Shown here piece by piece: positions 63,585 through 64,000 of a DNA stretch of 64,000 nt (the first letter of the stretch is position 1; each line of letters begins with the position of its first letter). The translations under genes and the position numbers were made by a program. The notes beneath the pieces are model-generated. The model did no database searches. It was given only the letters and a program-made list of their open reading frames with translations, and had not been told where the DNA came from. This DNA comes from Streptomyces sp. NRRL S-31 (GTDB taxonomy: Bacteria > Actinomycetota > Actinomycetes > Streptomycetales > Streptomycetaceae): assembly GCF_000718775.1 (NCBI RefSeq), contig NZ_JOCB01000023.1, forward strand, positions 1 through 64,000, in the 5' to 3' direction.

Positions 63585-64000
63585 GCCCGTTCGACGCCGT
63601 CTTCCTGTCGTACGACGAGCCGATGGCCAACTCCCTCTACGCCCGACTGCAGCGCACGCTGGGCGGCACGGTCAAGCGCCTCCACGGCGTGCAAGGGATG
63701 CGCCGGGCCTACCGGCTGTGCGCCGAGGCCGTCGACTGCGAGCAGTTCTTCCTCGCCGACGGCGACTTCGCCATCGACAACGGCTTCGACGCCTCCGTCA
63801 TCGAGCCGCTGGAGGAGGGGGTGTCCATGCGGGTATGGCAGGCGGTCAACCCGGTCAACGGCCTGTCATACGGCTACGGCGGACTGAAGCTCATTCGCCG
63901 CAGCGCCCTGCGGCACATGGGCGAGGCCGTGGACGTGCTGGCCGCCCTGCCCGGCAAGATCGAGTTCGCCCAGCAGCGAGCCGGGGTCACCAGGTTTAAC
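63581..64000 (+). CDS. putative GT-A-like transferase with DGD motif (truncated by window end)
   Basis: 139 residues are visible: FDAVFLSYDEPMANSLYARLQRTLGGTVKRLHGVQGMRRAYRLCAEAVDCEQFFLADGDFAIDNGF. The pattern LSYDEP, RxHGVxG, and FxxDGD resembles a phage- and bacterium-borne family where the acidic DGD may act like the DxD of GT-A glycosyltransferases. Its GTG start overlaps the stop of the glycosyltransferase gene, so the two act together. The C-terminus lies beyond base 64000. Confidence 0.65.
   Translation, partial: MSPFDAVFLSYDEPMANSLYARLQRTLGGTVKRLHGVQGMRRAYRLCAEAVDCEQFFLADGDFAIDNGFDASVIEPLEEGVSMRVWQAVNPVNGLSYGYGGLKLIRRSALRHMGEAVDVLAALPGKIEFAQQRAGVTRFN

Overview
The window is a stretch of a Streptomyces chromosome. 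Base composition is very GC-rich with strong third-position GC bias. The left part carries the classic afsK-afsS-afsR regulatory locus, the F420 gene fbiC, and the D-Ala-D-Ala carboxypeptidase / GPP34 / scr1-scr2 block, in the order known around SCO4423-SCO4444 of S. coelicolor. No species is claimed.

Region 1 (1-29 kb) is ordinary core chromosome: the afs signalling locus with two gene relics inserted, a lipoprotein, an F420-dependent oxidoreductase next to FO synthase (fbiC), an L,D-transpeptidase-like protein and an ADP-ribosylglycohydrolase-fold protein that both lack catalytic residues, a symporter, an SDR gene with one in-frame stop, a large membrane protein, a carboxypeptidase with a very long charged repeat region, GPP34, the Scr1/Scr2 pair, glutathione peroxidase, a divergent regulator/MFS pair and a two-gene PD-(D/E)XK nuclease operon. 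Region 2 (29.2-31.1 kb) is a scrap zone: MerR remnant, intact HigBA toxin-antitoxin pair, TPR and integrase remnants, and two partial copies of the 3' half of a tRNA-Arg(CCU) gene.

Region 3 (31.06-42.28 kb) is a complete actinomycete integrative and conjugative element (AICE) of the pSAM2 type, bounded by 43-bp tRNA-derived att repeats. It holds korSA-like GntR repressor, FtsK/TraB translocase, Spd spread proteins, RepSA-like initiator, Xis and tyrosine integrase. Its cargo is a strikingly AT-richer 754-residue Mrr-nuclease plus nSTAND3-NTPase protein, a probable antiphage effector. A five-site operator family for the GntR repressor and paired integrase arm sites at both ends can be read directly. 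The replication initiator frame has no ATG/GTG/TTG at its expected start, only ATT after a good ribosome binding site.

Region 4 (42.3-60.5 kb) is a metal/cobalamin island: YaaC-like, ABM and GNAT genes, a TsaD homologue, then cobL, cobM, cbiD, cobK, a NiCoT nickel/cobalt permease, cobIJ, cobH, cobG, a cobalamin riboswitch, cobN, the Fur-family regulator Nur and Fe-SOD (sodF). Sequences fitting the published Nur-box layout (TTGC-N9-GCAA) occur upstream of tsaD/cobL, upstream of the NiCoT gene, as a perfect palindrome between cobN and nur, and as two abutting copies upstream of sodF. I infer one nickel-responsive regulon tying nickel/cobalt uptake, B12 synthesis, a TsaD paralogue and SOD choice together. 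Region 5 (60.7-64 kb) has a peptide deformylase coupled to an XRE regulator, divergent from a glycosyltransferase and a second putative transferase cut by the window end.
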